Part shown: positions 26,963-36,100 of the stretch, in pieces | Numbering within the stretch: the stretch's first letter is position 1 | Layout of the letters: each line of letters begins with the position of its first letter | DNA from: VAZQ01 sp963840535 | Lineage (GTDB): Bacteria; Pseudomonadota; Alphaproteobacteria; Rhizobiales; Xanthobacteraceae | NCBI GenBank assembly: GCA_963840535.1 | Contig: CAWIZJ010000046.1 | Location: 62,001 to 126,000, forward strand | DNA length: 64,000 bases | Reading direction: 5' to 3' | Translations under genes and position numbers: made by a program | The notes under the pieces: model-generated | The model's database searches: none | What the model was told of the DNA's origin: nothing | The model's input: only the letters and a program-made list of their open reading frames with translations

Positions 26963-28606
26963 ATGCTCGAAACAGGTGATGCCCAACCGCAAGCACAGAA
27001 GCCGGCTGCGGCGGGGTTGCAAGCCAAGCTCAATCAGGGAATGGCGCTGCATCGGCAGGGACAACTGGCAGACGCGGAGCGTTGCTATGCAGAAGTTCTG
27101 CAGTGGCAACCTAACCATTTTGATGCGCTTCATCTACTCGGCGTCATTGCTCGTCAAACACGGCGAACAGAGCGGGGAGTTGAACTGATCAAGAAGGCTA
27201 TCGGGCTCAACCCAAACGTCGCTGCTGCGCACAACAACTTAGGCGCTGCGCTAACGGACCTGCAGCGTCCCGAGGAGGCGCTGGCGAGCTATGACAAGGC
27301 GATTGCGCTAAGGCCAGACTTCGCAGCGGCGCACAGCAATCGCGGCGTTGCGCTGACGGACCTGCAGCGTCCCGCGGAGGCGCTGGCAAGCTACGACAAG
27401 GCGATTGCGCTAAAGCCGGACTACGCAACGGCGCACAGCAATCGCGGCGCTACGCTGACGGACCTGAAGCGTTCCGCGGAAGCGCTGGCAAGCTGCGACC
27501 AGGCGATCGCGCTCAAGCCCGACTACGCAGACGCGCACTACAATCGCGGCAATGCGCTGAGGGACCTGAAGCGCCCCGCGGAGGCGCTGACGAGTTATGA
27601 CAAGGCGATTGCGCTAAAGCCAGACTTCGCAATGGCATACAACAGTCGCGGCGCTGCGCTGAGGGACCTGCAGCGTCCCGCGGAGGCGCTGGCAAGCTAC
27701 GACAAGGCGATTGCGCTAAAGCCAGACTACGCAGCGGCGCACAGCAATCGCGGCGTTGCGCTGAGATACCTGAAGCGTCCCGAAGAAGCGCTGGCAAGCT
27801 ACGACAAGGCAATCGCGCTCAAGCCAGACTTTGAATTTCTGCATGGCGATCTGATATTTTTGAAGATGAACATTTGCGATTGGAGCAATTTGGAGACCCA
27901 AATCGCTCAGCTCGTTCACAAAATTGATTATGCGGAAAGGGTATCGACCCCATTTACATTGTTTGCGACAACTAATTCTCCTGAGCTACAGAGGAAAGCT
28001 GCCGAGATTTATGCTCTCGCTAGATATCCACTAAGCATTGCGCTTCCCAAAATCGCCAAGCGTCAAAGGCGCAACAAAGTTCGTATTGCCTATGTTTCAG
28101 CCGACTTTCGGCCAGCACCCGATGTCATATTTGATTGTGGGACTCATCGAAGCCATTAATAGGGATCGTTTCGAAGTAATTGGTATTTCGTTGAGGTCAG
28201 AAGACCCATCAGAAATTGGGCAGCGAATGAAGCGGGCGTTTAGCAAATTTATTGACGTATCCAGAATGAGTGATCAAGCAGTAGTCCAGTTGATGCGCGA
28301 ATTTGAAGTCGACATTGCAATTGATTTAATGGGCTACACGCGAGGCAACAGGACAAACATATTCGCGCAACGTGCAGCGCCTGTGCAGGTCAGTCACATA
28401 GGCTTTCCTGGAACGATGGGCGCAGAGTATATCGATTATGTCATTGCTGACCGCATCGTCATTCCTGTCGAAGATGCTTCATTTTTTCCGAGAAAATTGT
28501 TCTAATGCCCGATACGTATTGGGTCACCGATCGAAAGCTTGCGATAGCGCAAAGGACACCCACCCGTACCGAAGTTGGGCTACCCAATTTCTACCGGAGC
28601 GGGTGA
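26963..28606 (+). pseudogene. TPR protein with truncated O-GlcNAc-transferase-like (SPINDLY) domain
   Basis: Residues 1-90 hold two degenerate TPRs, residues 91-294 six near-identical TPRs, and then the start of a Glyco_transf_41 domain (KVRIAYVSADFR, QHPMSYLIVGLIEA, DLMGYTRGNR, GFPGTMGAEYIDYVIAD). Single-base frame changes occur near 28112 (ADFR to QHPMS) and near 28490 (FFPR to EKIVLMPD). The glycosyltransferase domain then stops at VGLPN, with the C-terminal UDP-binding half missing, where integrase sequence begins. Family members would be full-length cytosolic protein glycosyltransferases; this copy cannot be. Low GC compared with its surroundings supports horizontal origin. Confidence 0.8.
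27233..27844 (+). repeat. Six tandem 102-bp units encoding TPRs
   Basis: Six consecutive units encode NRGxALxDLxRPxEALASYDK-AIALKPD-type 34-residue repeats. The DNA itself is nearly identical between units (for example GAGGCGCTGGCAAGCTACGA recurs), showing recent duplication or gene conversion rather than old protein repeats. Confidence 0.9.
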
Positions 28607-28728
28607 TTGCCGAGATCATGGGATGGGAAGAGGATTATGTCGCCAAGATCATTCGCCGCTACGTCGGCCGCGCGGCCGCCACGAAGGCGATCATCGCACA
28701 ACTCAATCGGGCCGAAAGGCGAACATAA
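28591..28728 (+). pseudogene. C-terminal remnant of a tyrosine recombinase (integrase)
   Basis: Encodes ERVIAEIMGWEEDYVAKIIR and then RYVGRAAATKAIIAQLN before a stop at 28728. The pattern (AEIMGW...VAKIIRRYV) resembles the last helices after the catalytic tyrosine region of Hyphomicrobiales phage-type integrases. Only about 45 residues remain, with no catalytic R-H-R box, directly beside the 3' end of tRNA-Gly, the classic integration target. Assignment rests on motif memory, so moderate confidence. Confidence 0.6.
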
Positions 28729-28783
28729 CTTGGAAAACTCGCAGGAAAACCGACAGGGCGATCCGGCGATCCTCGCTAAGTAT

Positions 28784-28857
28784 TGGAGCGGGCGAAGGGA
28801 ATCGAACCCTCGTATGCAGCTTGGGAAGCTGCCGTTCTGCCATTGAACTACGCCCGC
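28784..28857 (-). tRNA. tRNA-Gly (anticodon CCC)
   Basis: Cloverleaf on the minus strand: acceptor GCGGGCG / CGCCCGC, D arm around GTTCAATGGCAGAAC, anticodon stem GCAGC / GCTGC with loop TTCCCAA (anticodon CCC, decoding GGG), T arm GAGGG-TTCGATT-CCCTT, discriminator T and encoded CCA. Its 3' end points toward the integrase remnant at 28.6-28.7 kb. Confidence 0.95.
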
Positions 28858-29023
28858 GCTCGGACCGCCGAGGCGGCACGCGCAACATAACGCGGATGCA
28901 GGGGCGCGAAAAGCATTGCTTTCGGCCTGACGATCAGTCAGGTGCGAAAACGCAATTCAATGCGATCGGGCAACGTGCATCCGAGGTGTGGGAGCGCACA
29001 TTCCACCCGCACCGGGCGAATGA

Positions 29024-29251
29024 TCAATCCGAAGCCATTGGTCCGAGATCACCGAGTGAGGAACGCGAGGCCCTAACGATATTGCCGGAGAGCCGGGGTG
29101 CGGGAATACAATGCTGTGCAGGTGCCTTGGCCTTTGTTGCGTAGTAGCTCGCCATGTCGGTCAGCCACAGCCGAGCCTTGGGATCAATCGTTGAGCGCGA
29201 CAAGAGCAGGCAACGAAGCGCTTGCGATTGGTAATAGGTTGGCGAAGCCAT
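29024..29251 (-). CDS. Small protein, YxxQA-type, unknown function
   Basis: 75 aa starting MASPTYYQSQALRCLLLSRS; AGGAGG lies eight bases before ATG 29251. The helical pattern (YYxxQAxxxLxLS...DPxxxxxLxxMAxxYxxKA) matches numerous small cytosolic proteins of Bradyrhizobium-like genomes with no known role. It resembles the protein at 30028, suggesting paralogues. No signal or membrane segment. Confidence 0.6.
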   Translation of the reverse strand: MASPTYYQSQALRCLLLSRSTIDPKARLWLTDMASYYATKAKAPAQHCIPAPRLSGNIVRASRSSLGDLGPMASD

Positions 29252-29719
29252 GAGAACCACCTCCTGGGTACAAATGAAGTGCCAAAATTTTTTCTAAGTT
29301 CCTACTGAGCGTGGTTAAAGATCAGCAAGGTTACTGGCCTGGACGCACCGCCCTGCACCCTGCGTCCGAACGTCCCCGTGGCAGTTGCCGGGCTTGCGCC
29401 CGGCGGGCATGTGAGAGCGAGCGGAGCGGGGGCGCGTCTACGCACCGGATCGACCGGTCCCGGAACAGCGCCTCCGGGTTGCTGCGTGGCGGGTGTCGGC
29501 AACCCCTGCTGCTGGATCCCGGGCTCGATGTTCTGGTGGCGTTCATCGGGACGGGTTCCTGACCTAGGGGTATCTGGGTCAGGTGGATCAAAGTTTCCGC
29601 GGACTTTCTGCACGAAGCCAGGGCTGAAAACCGCATCAGTGTGATGGCCGTCACATCGCGACAGCGACGCAGGCATACTATTCGGCTCAGTAGGGACGAG
29701 CCTTCTTCAGGAGGACACC
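29252..29719. other. Intergenic region, no supported gene
   Basis: Open frames exist on both strands but have no recognisable pattern or ribosome-binding site. AGGAGGACACC at its right end serves the gene at 29720. Confidence 0.4.
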
Positions 29720-30031
29720 ATGAACGAGATCAGCAAATTGGCGTTCGTCGCGATTGCGAGTGCGTCACTCGGCGCGTTGGTGGCCGATGCCGTCCACGCC
29801 AAGGCCACTTCGACACATCAAGTTACCGGTCCAGCCGCCATTCCCGGCACGGCGCGGTCGAAGTCCTATGTCGACTGGGAGGGGGCCAGGAGTCGGTCGT
29901 TCGGAAGCCGCGTGCTTGCGACCGGGGGGAACACCGAGACCGGCGCTTTTCTGCGGCGACACACCGGCGTCTCCGTGTTCGGGGGCATGGACAAGATGCA
30001 GGTCTGGAGCGACGGATTGCCCCCAAGATGA
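29720..30031 (+). CDS. Small secreted protein of unknown function
   Basis: 103 aa; AGGAGGACACC precedes ATG 29720. Signal peptide LAFVAIASASLGALVADAVHA, then a short mature domain (DWEGARSRSFGSRVLATGGN; GVSVFGGMDKMQVWSDG). No cysteines and no recognised domain. Stop overlaps the next start (ATGA), so the pair is co-translated. Confidence 0.65.
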   Translation: MNEISKLAFVAIASASLGALVADAVHAKATSTHQVTGPAAIPGTARSKSYVDWEGARSRSFGSRVLATGGNTETGAFLRRHTGVSVFGGMDKMQVWSDGLPPR

Positions 30032-30258
30032 ACAGTTATCTGCGGCAGCAGGCCGAAGTGCTGCTCGCCCTGTCGCGACAAACCATCGATCTCGGCATGG
30101 CGGGTAGGTTGCGAAAGTTGGCCGCCGATTTTCACGAGCGAGCGAGCGCGCTCGAGGGATACGAATTGTCTGAGCATCGGGACCGGATCACGGCCGTGCC
30201 GAACCTACCCGATTTGGTCGACGCCAAAGTCGAGCCGGAGGGGCGTACGGGACCATGA
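30028..30258 (+). CDS. Small helical protein, unknown function
   Basis: 76 aa: SYLRQQAEVLLALSRQTID, then GRLRKLAADFHERASALE. Same general pattern as the protein at 29024 (aromatic-RQQA start, leucine-rich, LAADF). Coupled to the secreted protein upstream by a four-base overlap. Function unknown. Confidence 0.65.
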   Translation: MNSYLRQQAEVLLALSRQTIDLGMAGRLRKLAADFHERASALEGYELSEHRDRITAVPNLPDLVDAKVEPEGRTGP

Positions 30259-30351
30259 TCATCACCGGTAACGCCGTCGTCTGCGCGAAACCGCGCCATC
30301 TCGTCGTCCGCCTGCAAGTGATTTTGTCGGTCGTATCGATGCCGAACCATG

Positions 30352-30394
30352 CCCAAGCTGCATACGAGGGTTCGATATCCCTTCGCTCGCTCCA
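30352..30394 (+). repeat. Inverted copy of the tRNA-Gly(CCC) 3' half
   Basis: Matches the minus-strand tRNA gene from the last anticodon bases to CCA (CCCAAGCTGCATACGAGGG, then TTCGATATCCCTTCGCTCGC, TCCA) with one inserted A in the T loop and one C-to-T change in the acceptor, about 40 of 42 bases. It cannot fold into a tRNA. Probable old attachment-site scar. Confidence 0.85.
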
Positions 30395-30425
30395 ACGATA
30401 GGCAGTGTCGGTAAGACGACGATTT

Positions 30426-30844
30426 CTATGAGCCGCGTGCGCGCACGGTCGGTCCGACGGAGCCGACGACCATCAGCACGGACACGACCGCGATCCGGAG
30501 CAGCGCCAGCCATCCTCCCCATGGGCCGACGTAGCGCGTGAGCGCCACCCGCGCGACGACGAAGCCCGCCCAGGCGAGCCAGCTCGGCAGAACACGTGTG
30601 GTGAGCGCGACAGCCGAGGTCGCCGCGATCACGCCGATATTCCGACAAAACAAAAGCGATACAACCAGCCCGCCAGCGCCAGCGATACGAAGCCGAGCTG
30701 GGCATCCTGGCAAGTTTTGGAACCGCGACTGGGTCGCCGGGTGAACGACGGCTGCCGCCCGCGCCAGCATCAGGGCGACGAACAGCAATCCTCCGGCCCG
30801 CGCGACCGACGAGAAGCCAGTCGCACAATGTTCGTGTCCGACAT
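30426..30844 (-). pseudogene. Remnant of a small multi-helix membrane protein
   Basis: The minus strand encodes hydrophobic stretches GGLLFVALMLARAAAVVH, GGLVVSLLFCRNIGVIAATS, VLPSWLAWAGFVVARVALTR and LALLRIAVVSVLMVVGS. VLPSWLAWAGFVV is typical of DUF4386-like four- to six-helix proteins, but the likely start (MSDTNIVRLAS at 30844) is in a different frame and the region between helices two and three is short. Probably broken; low certainty. Confidence 0.4.
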
Positions 30845-30959
30845 TGAATACTCCCGCGGCTGTTGCGGCTATCCTACGGCTGGGTTCTCCCGCAAGGCAA
30901 TCCGGCCCTTCGCGCGTCTCGCGTAAGGCAAACTCCACTCTGCCACATAGGAGGGCGAC

Positions 30960-31427
30960 ATGATCCTGTCTCCGTTTGGTCACTTGCCGATCCGCACCCT
31001 GGCGTTCGTGATGTCGATTTGTGCTGCGAATGCGGCCGAGCTCGATCGAGCGGCCGTCACCTTTAAGCTGCCGGAGCAGATCGAGTGGAAGGATCCTGTG
31101 GGGGTATCGGGCGCGAAGTCCGCGCTGCTGTCCGGCGATCCCTCGAAGCCCGGGCTCTACGTCATGCTCATCAAATGGCTGCCTGGAAACTTCAGCCGCC
31201 CGCATTTCCATCCCAACGATCGATTCTTCATGGTGGTGAAAGGGACATGGTGGGTCGGCACCGGGCGCAAGTTCGATCCCGGCAACACGGTCCCGATGCG
31301 GGCGGGAACGTTCGTCACCCACTACGCCAGGCAGGTGCACTGGGATGGCGCCAAGGACGAGGAGACGATCATCTTCCTCTCCGGCGAGGGCCCGGCCACT
31401 ACCACCAGGGTCGAGGAAGAAAAATAG
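30960..31427 (+). CDS. Secreted cupin-domain protein
   Basis: 155 aa; GGAGGGCGAC precedes ATG 30960. Signal peptide ending CAANA, then a single cupin fold with probable metal ligands in PHFHPNDRFFMVVKGTWW and a second motif HYARQVHWDG. Resembles periplasmic DUF4437-type cupins. Substrate unknown. Followed by the universal stress gene after about 190 bases. Confidence 0.85.
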   Translation: MILSPFGHLPIRTLAFVMSICAANAAELDRAAVTFKLPEQIEWKDPVGVSGAKSALLSGDPSKPGLYVMLIKWLPGNFSRPHFHPNDRFFMVVKGTWWVGTGRKFDPGNTVPMRAGTFVTHYARQVHWDGAKDEETIIFLSGEGPATTTRVEEEK

Positions 31428-31618
31428 CCGCAGTCCCCGTCCAGGCGATTGATCGGTCGTCCGCTCGTTTTGTTCACGCGGGCTGACCGCCGTGCGTCCA
31501 TGTTTCTGCGAATTTGCGATAAGTCCGCACTGTTCGGGAATCCGGGAGATGACTACACTGCCATTCCAACTGGGGTCCTCGGGTATGTCTGCTCAGAACG
31601 ACGTTGAGGGAGGCGACG

Positions 31619-32464
31619 ATGAGCATGAAAACCATACTGGTTCCGACGGAGCGCCACGATGCCATGCGATCCACACTGGAAACCGCGCTGCTGCTGGCGC
31701 GGCAATGCGGGAGCTACATCGAAGGTTTCGCGCTGCGCTGGGGAATCGACGAATTCGTCGCGGTGGACATGGGAGGTTGGATTCCGCCGGAGACGCACCG
31801 GCAGGACAGCCTCGAGGAAGCCAAGCAGGCGCGGCAGCTTTTCGAGTCCTTCATGCGGGAGCACGATGTCACGCGCGCGAGCGGGACGGCGGGCTCGCCG
31901 TCTTTCGGCTGGCTCGATGACGCCCCGGAGGGCGACAGCTTCGTCGGCAGCTACGGGCGCGTTTTCGATGTCATCGTGATGAGCCGGCCCGATGCGAATT
32001 CGAGTGCCCTGCACAGCCGGGCGATCGAATCGGGGCTGTTCGAGGGCGGGCGTCCGATCCTGCTGTCTCCACCGTCGCCGCCGCGGCAGATCGCCACCAA
32101 CGTGCTGGTGCCATGGAACTGCAGCACCGAGCAGGCGCGAGCCACCGTCCTCGCCCTGCCACTCCTTCAGCAGGCCCAGCGAGTAACGGTGCTGACGGTC
32201 GTCGGCGGCACCGGAGTGCCGGGACCGTCCGCCGAGCAATTCCTCAGATATCTGCAGCGCAACGGGATTGTCGCGGTACTGATGACCGTCGAGCTCGAAG
32301 GGAAGAATACCGGCGAAGCCATCCTTGCGGCCGCAGCATCACTGGGCTGCGACCTTCTGATCAAGGGCGCCTACACCCAGAGCCGCTTGCGGCAGATGAT
32401 ATTCGGCGGCGCGACCCGTCACGTCCTGGCGAACGCCGCCCTGCCGGTCCTGCTGGCGCATTGA
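31619..32464 (+). CDS. Universal stress protein, tandem UspA domains
   Basis: 281-aa cytosolic protein with two Usp folds. The first (MSMKTILVPTERHD) lacks the nucleotide loop; the second ends in the ATP-binding pattern KGAYTQSRLRQMIFGGATRH and VLANAALPVLL (G-x2-G-x9-G-S/T-like with partial fit). GAGGGAGG sits before ATG 31619; an in-frame upstream GTG/ATG is less well placed. Probably a stress-responsive adenine-nucleotide binder. Confidence 0.85.
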   Translation: MSMKTILVPTERHDAMRSTLETALLLARQCGSYIEGFALRWGIDEFVAVDMGGWIPPETHRQDSLEEAKQARQLFESFMREHDVTRASGTAGSPSFGWLDDAPEGDSFVGSYGRVFDVIVMSRPDANSSALHSRAIESGLFEGGRPILLSPPSPPRQIATNVLVPWNCSTEQARATVLALPLLQQAQRVTVLTVVGGTGVPGPSAEQFLRYLQRNGIVAVLMTVELEGKNTGEAILAAAASLGCDLLIKGAYTQSRLRQMIFGGATRHVLANAALPVLLAH

Positions 32465-32599
32465 TCGGGGGGAAGGCCGCGGCACTGCGAGGCGTCGCCG
32501 CCGGGCCGCATTGCGGCTACCCGCTGTCGACATGGCTTTTTTGCAACAGTCCAGGATTTTGCGAACCGCTGACGCCGAGGGGTGGAACGCGGCCGGATA

Positions 32600-32621
32600 G
32601 CAATGTTATAATGTTGCATTC
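32600..32621 (+). promoter_or_regulatory. Candidate Zur operator overlapping a -10 box
   Basis: AATGTTATAATGTTGCATT (32602-32620) matches 16 of 19 positions of the proteobacterial Zur box AATGTTATAATATAACATT. The embedded TATAAT (32607-32612) could be the -10 element, so zinc-bound Zur would block transcription. It stands 12-18 bases before the first gene of the Ton system. Match counted by eye. Confidence 0.6.
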
Positions 32622-32638
32622 TGCGGAGACGCGTGGCG

Positions 32639-33028
32639 ATGCGTTGGTTTCGGTCACATTCGAAGGGAGGCGCGTGCGCCGCGCTGCTCGGGCTGGCGCT
32701 CCAGCTCGCGCTGTCGTTCGGACACATTCATCTCGAGCACGTCCTGGACGAGGGGCATTCGTCGACCGCGGCTTCCCCGGTTGCGGCATCGCTGGACGGA
32801 GGCGGTGCAGGTGCCATTCCGGCCGATCGCGAGACGCCCGTTCACGAGAATGAATATTGCCCCATCTACGCGATCAACAGTCTGATCGGCTCGGCGGCGC
32901 ACATCGAGCCGCCCGCCCTTTTGCTGCCGCTCAGCGTCATCGGCGTTCGCTTCCCGGCCGCCCGCGGGTTTGAACTGGCGCAATCCCGTCACATCCTCCA
33001 GCGCGCCCGCGCACCCCCGATCGCCTGA
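32639..33028 (+). CDS. DUF2946-like exported protein
   Basis: About 129 aa, start ATG 32639 (GTG 32633 possible). One N-terminal hydrophobic segment (AALLGLALQLALSFGH), a His-rich stretch HIHLEHVLDEGH, then EYCPIYAINSLIGSA and PPALLLPLS, the typical DUF2946 core; family members usually have CPIC, here the second cysteine is tyrosine. DUF2946 genes often precede TonB-dependent metal receptors. The histidines could bind zinc or copper. Function not established. Confidence 0.7.
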   Translation: MRWFRSHSKGGACAALLGLALQLALSFGHIHLEHVLDEGHSSTAASPVAASLDGGGAGAIPADRETPVHENEYCPIYAINSLIGSAAHIEPPALLLPLSVIGVRFPAARGFELAQSRHILQRARAPPIA

Positions 33029-33173
33029 CATCGAAATCATTGCCGCCCGGCATTGCCCGTCGCGATCGCGCCGGCAGGGCGACGGAGCGTGCGCCTCTCC
33101 GCTGCCGCGCAGCAACGGCCGCCGCCAACCGGACCGGCGGGCAATCATTCCGAACCATTTTGTTGGGGTCGAG

Positions 33174-36100
33174 ATGTCCATCCGTGCCACCCGCCTGCTG
33201 CTGCTCGGCAGCTCGGCGCTCGTATCGCTCGCTTGCGTCGCCGAAAAGGTGCGTGCTCAAGCCACGCTACCAGAGGTCACCGTCACTGCGCCGAGCCCGA
33301 TCGTGCAGCGCCCACCGGTCCGCCCGGCGGCCCCGGCTCCGGTTCGCACGACGGCTCCGCCTCGCACGACCGCTCCCGTTCGCACCACGGCTCCCGCGCG
33401 CACCACCGCTCCCGCTCGCCGAACGGCTCCCGCGCCGGCAGCGGTGCCGGCTCCCGCGCCGATCGTCGCGGAGTCCGCCCAGCTGCAGGGCACACTCCCG
33501 ATCGTTGCCGATCAATTCGCGACCGTCACCGTGGTGCCGGCAGGGGAAATCGAGCGCAGCCCGGCGCAGAACCTCGGCGATGTCATGTTCACCAAGCCGG
33601 GCATCACCAGCACCACCACTGCGCCCGGCGCCAGCCGCCCCGTTATTCGCGGCCAGGACAATTTTCGTGTCCGCATCCAGGAGAACGGCATCGCCTCCGG
33701 TGATGTCTCCGATACCGGCGAGGACCACGCCGTGACCATCGATCCGCTGGTGGCCAATCGCATCGAGGTCATCCGCGGACCGGCGACGCTGCGCTGGGGC
33801 TCGCAGGCGATCGGCGGCGTGGTGGAGGTGGACAATAATCGCATTCCCACCTGGATTCCTCCCGGCGGCTTCAGCGCCCTCATGAAGGGCGGCGCCACCA
33901 CGGTGGACAATGGTCTCGAGGGGGCGGTGCTGCTCGACGCCGGCAGGGGCAATTTCGCGCTCCATGCCGATGCCTTCGGCAGGCGTGCCGACGACTACCG
34001 CATTCCCGGCTATCCCTATCTTTTCCCGCCCGATCCCGCACCGCCGGTCAACGGCCGTCAGCCGAACACCGCGCTGCGAACTGGCGGCTCGTCCGTGGGC
34101 GGCTCGTATCTGTTCGACGGTGGCTTTGTCGGCGTTGCGGTCTCGCATTTCGCCAGCCTCTATCGCATCCCCGGCATCGAGGCGACGGAGGCCGGCACGC
34201 GCATCGACCTGCATCAGACCAAGGTGACCAGCAAGGGCGAGTTTCGCCCGCAAGCAAGCGCCATCGACACGATCCGGTTCTGGCTCGGCGCCTCGGACTA
34301 CAAGCACGACGAGCTTGCGTTCGAGAACGGCTTCGACGGCGTGCAGCAGACCTTCACCAACAAGACGCAGGAGGGCCGAATGGAGGTCCAGATGGCGCCG
34401 CTGCATCTGTGGTTCACGGCGCTGACCAGTGCGTTTGGAGTGCAGGCCGGCAATGTGAAGCTCACGGCCCCGGGAGTCGAAGGTGGCCTGTACGACCCGA
34501 ACCGGACGACGATGGTCGCGGGCTATATCTTCAACGAGCTCAAGTTCACCGATTGGTTCAAGATGCAGGTGGCGGGCCGTATCGAGCAGGACAACGTGAA
34601 GGGATCGGTGCCCGACCTTCTTGTAGACCCCCTGGTCAGCATCGACCGCAACCTCAGCTTCACGCCGAAAAGCGGCGCCGTCGGCTTCCTCCACGACCTG
34701 CCCTGGGGGATGGTCGCGAGCCTGACCGGGCAATACGTGGAGCGGGCGCCACGCGCTCCGGAGCTCCTGTCGCGGGGGATCCACGAGGCGACCGGGACCT
34801 TCGACATCGGCAATCCGAATCTCGATATCGAGATCGCCAGATCCATCGAAGCCGGCATTCGGCGCGCCCAGGGGCCGTTCCGCTTCGAGGCCACTGCCTA
34901 TTACACCAAATTCAAGGACTTCATCTTCCGCCGCCTGACCGGCCAGACTTGCGAGGGCACGATCGATACGTGCACACCTGTCGGCGAGGGCGGCGACCTG
35001 AATCTGGCGCTGTGGTCGCAGCGCGATGCGATCTTCCGTGGCGGCGAGGTGCAGGCGCAGCTCGACGTGGCGCCGCTGGGGACCGGGCTGTGGGGAGTCG
35101 ACGCCCAATACGACATCGTGCGGGCCACCTTCACCGACGGCACCAACGTGCCGCGCATTCCTCCGCAGCGCCTCGGCGGCGGCGTGTACTGGCGCGACGA
35201 CCACTGGTTCACGCGGATCGGCCTGCTGCACGCCTTCGCGCAGAACAACCCCGGCGAGAACGAGACGCCGACCGCAGGCTATAACCTGCTCAAGGCCGAG
35301 CTCGCCTACCGCAAGAAACTCGATCCGCTGCACCACGGGATGAGCGAAATCGCCTTCGGCATCGTCGGTACCAACCTGCTCGACGACGATGTGCGCAACT
35401 CCGTCTCGTTCAAGAAGGACGAGGTGTTGCTGCCGGGGCGCGGCGTCAAGTTCTTCCTCAACGGCAAGTTCGGCGGCGAGCCGTGGCTCGAGCGGACGCC
35501 GTTGATCATCGAGCCACCGCTGATCCGCAAGGCACCAGCGCCCGTCGTGACGGCATGGAATTGGGCCGGCTTCTATGTCGGCGGCAACATCGGCGCGAGC
35601 GCCGGCGGCTCCCACACCGACGCCGAGTTCACCGACCTTGCCGCCGGGATCACCGCCGCGGTGTCCAAGAACTATTCCCCGATCGACGGATTGATCGGCG
35701 GCGGACAGCTCGGCTTCAATTGGCAGTCGGGGTCCTGGGTCGCCGGCATCGAGGCGGATTTCCAGGGGGCACGCCAGCGCGGACGCGCCACGACATTGGA
35801 ATGCAGCGGCGAGACCTGCAATCCTGCCATCACCGAACTCGAGATCGACGCGCCGGTCTCGGCCATCATCCATCACAGATTGGATTGGTTCGGAACGCTG
35901 CGCGGGCGTCTCGGGGTGGCGCCGACACCGGAATCGCTGCTCTATCTCACCGGCGGCGTGGCGGTCGGCAGGATCGCAACCGCCGGCACTGGGAACGGCT
36001 CCAGCCTCGAGGTCGTGAGCGCGACGGACGGCGACGGCAATCCGGTCCTGGACGACGAAGGCAACCCGGTCTTTCTCGCCAATGTCGACGCCGTCCGCAC

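Noticed and set aside
27233..27844. Regular repeats resembling a CRISPR array
   Set aside because: The units are 102 bases, contiguous, in frame and encode TPRs; there are no spacers or cas genes.
29302..29676. Possible 124-aa protein on the minus strand
   Set aside because: Pro/Arg-rich random-looking composition, no ribosome-binding site, and an equally long frame on the other strand.
30352..30394. Second tRNA-Gly gene
   Set aside because: Only the 3' half is present, with an insertion in the T loop and no D arm or 5' acceptor strand.
31492..31920. 142-aa open frame overlapping the universal stress gene
   Set aside because: It overlaps the clearly conserved Usp frame and has no start signal; shadow frame.
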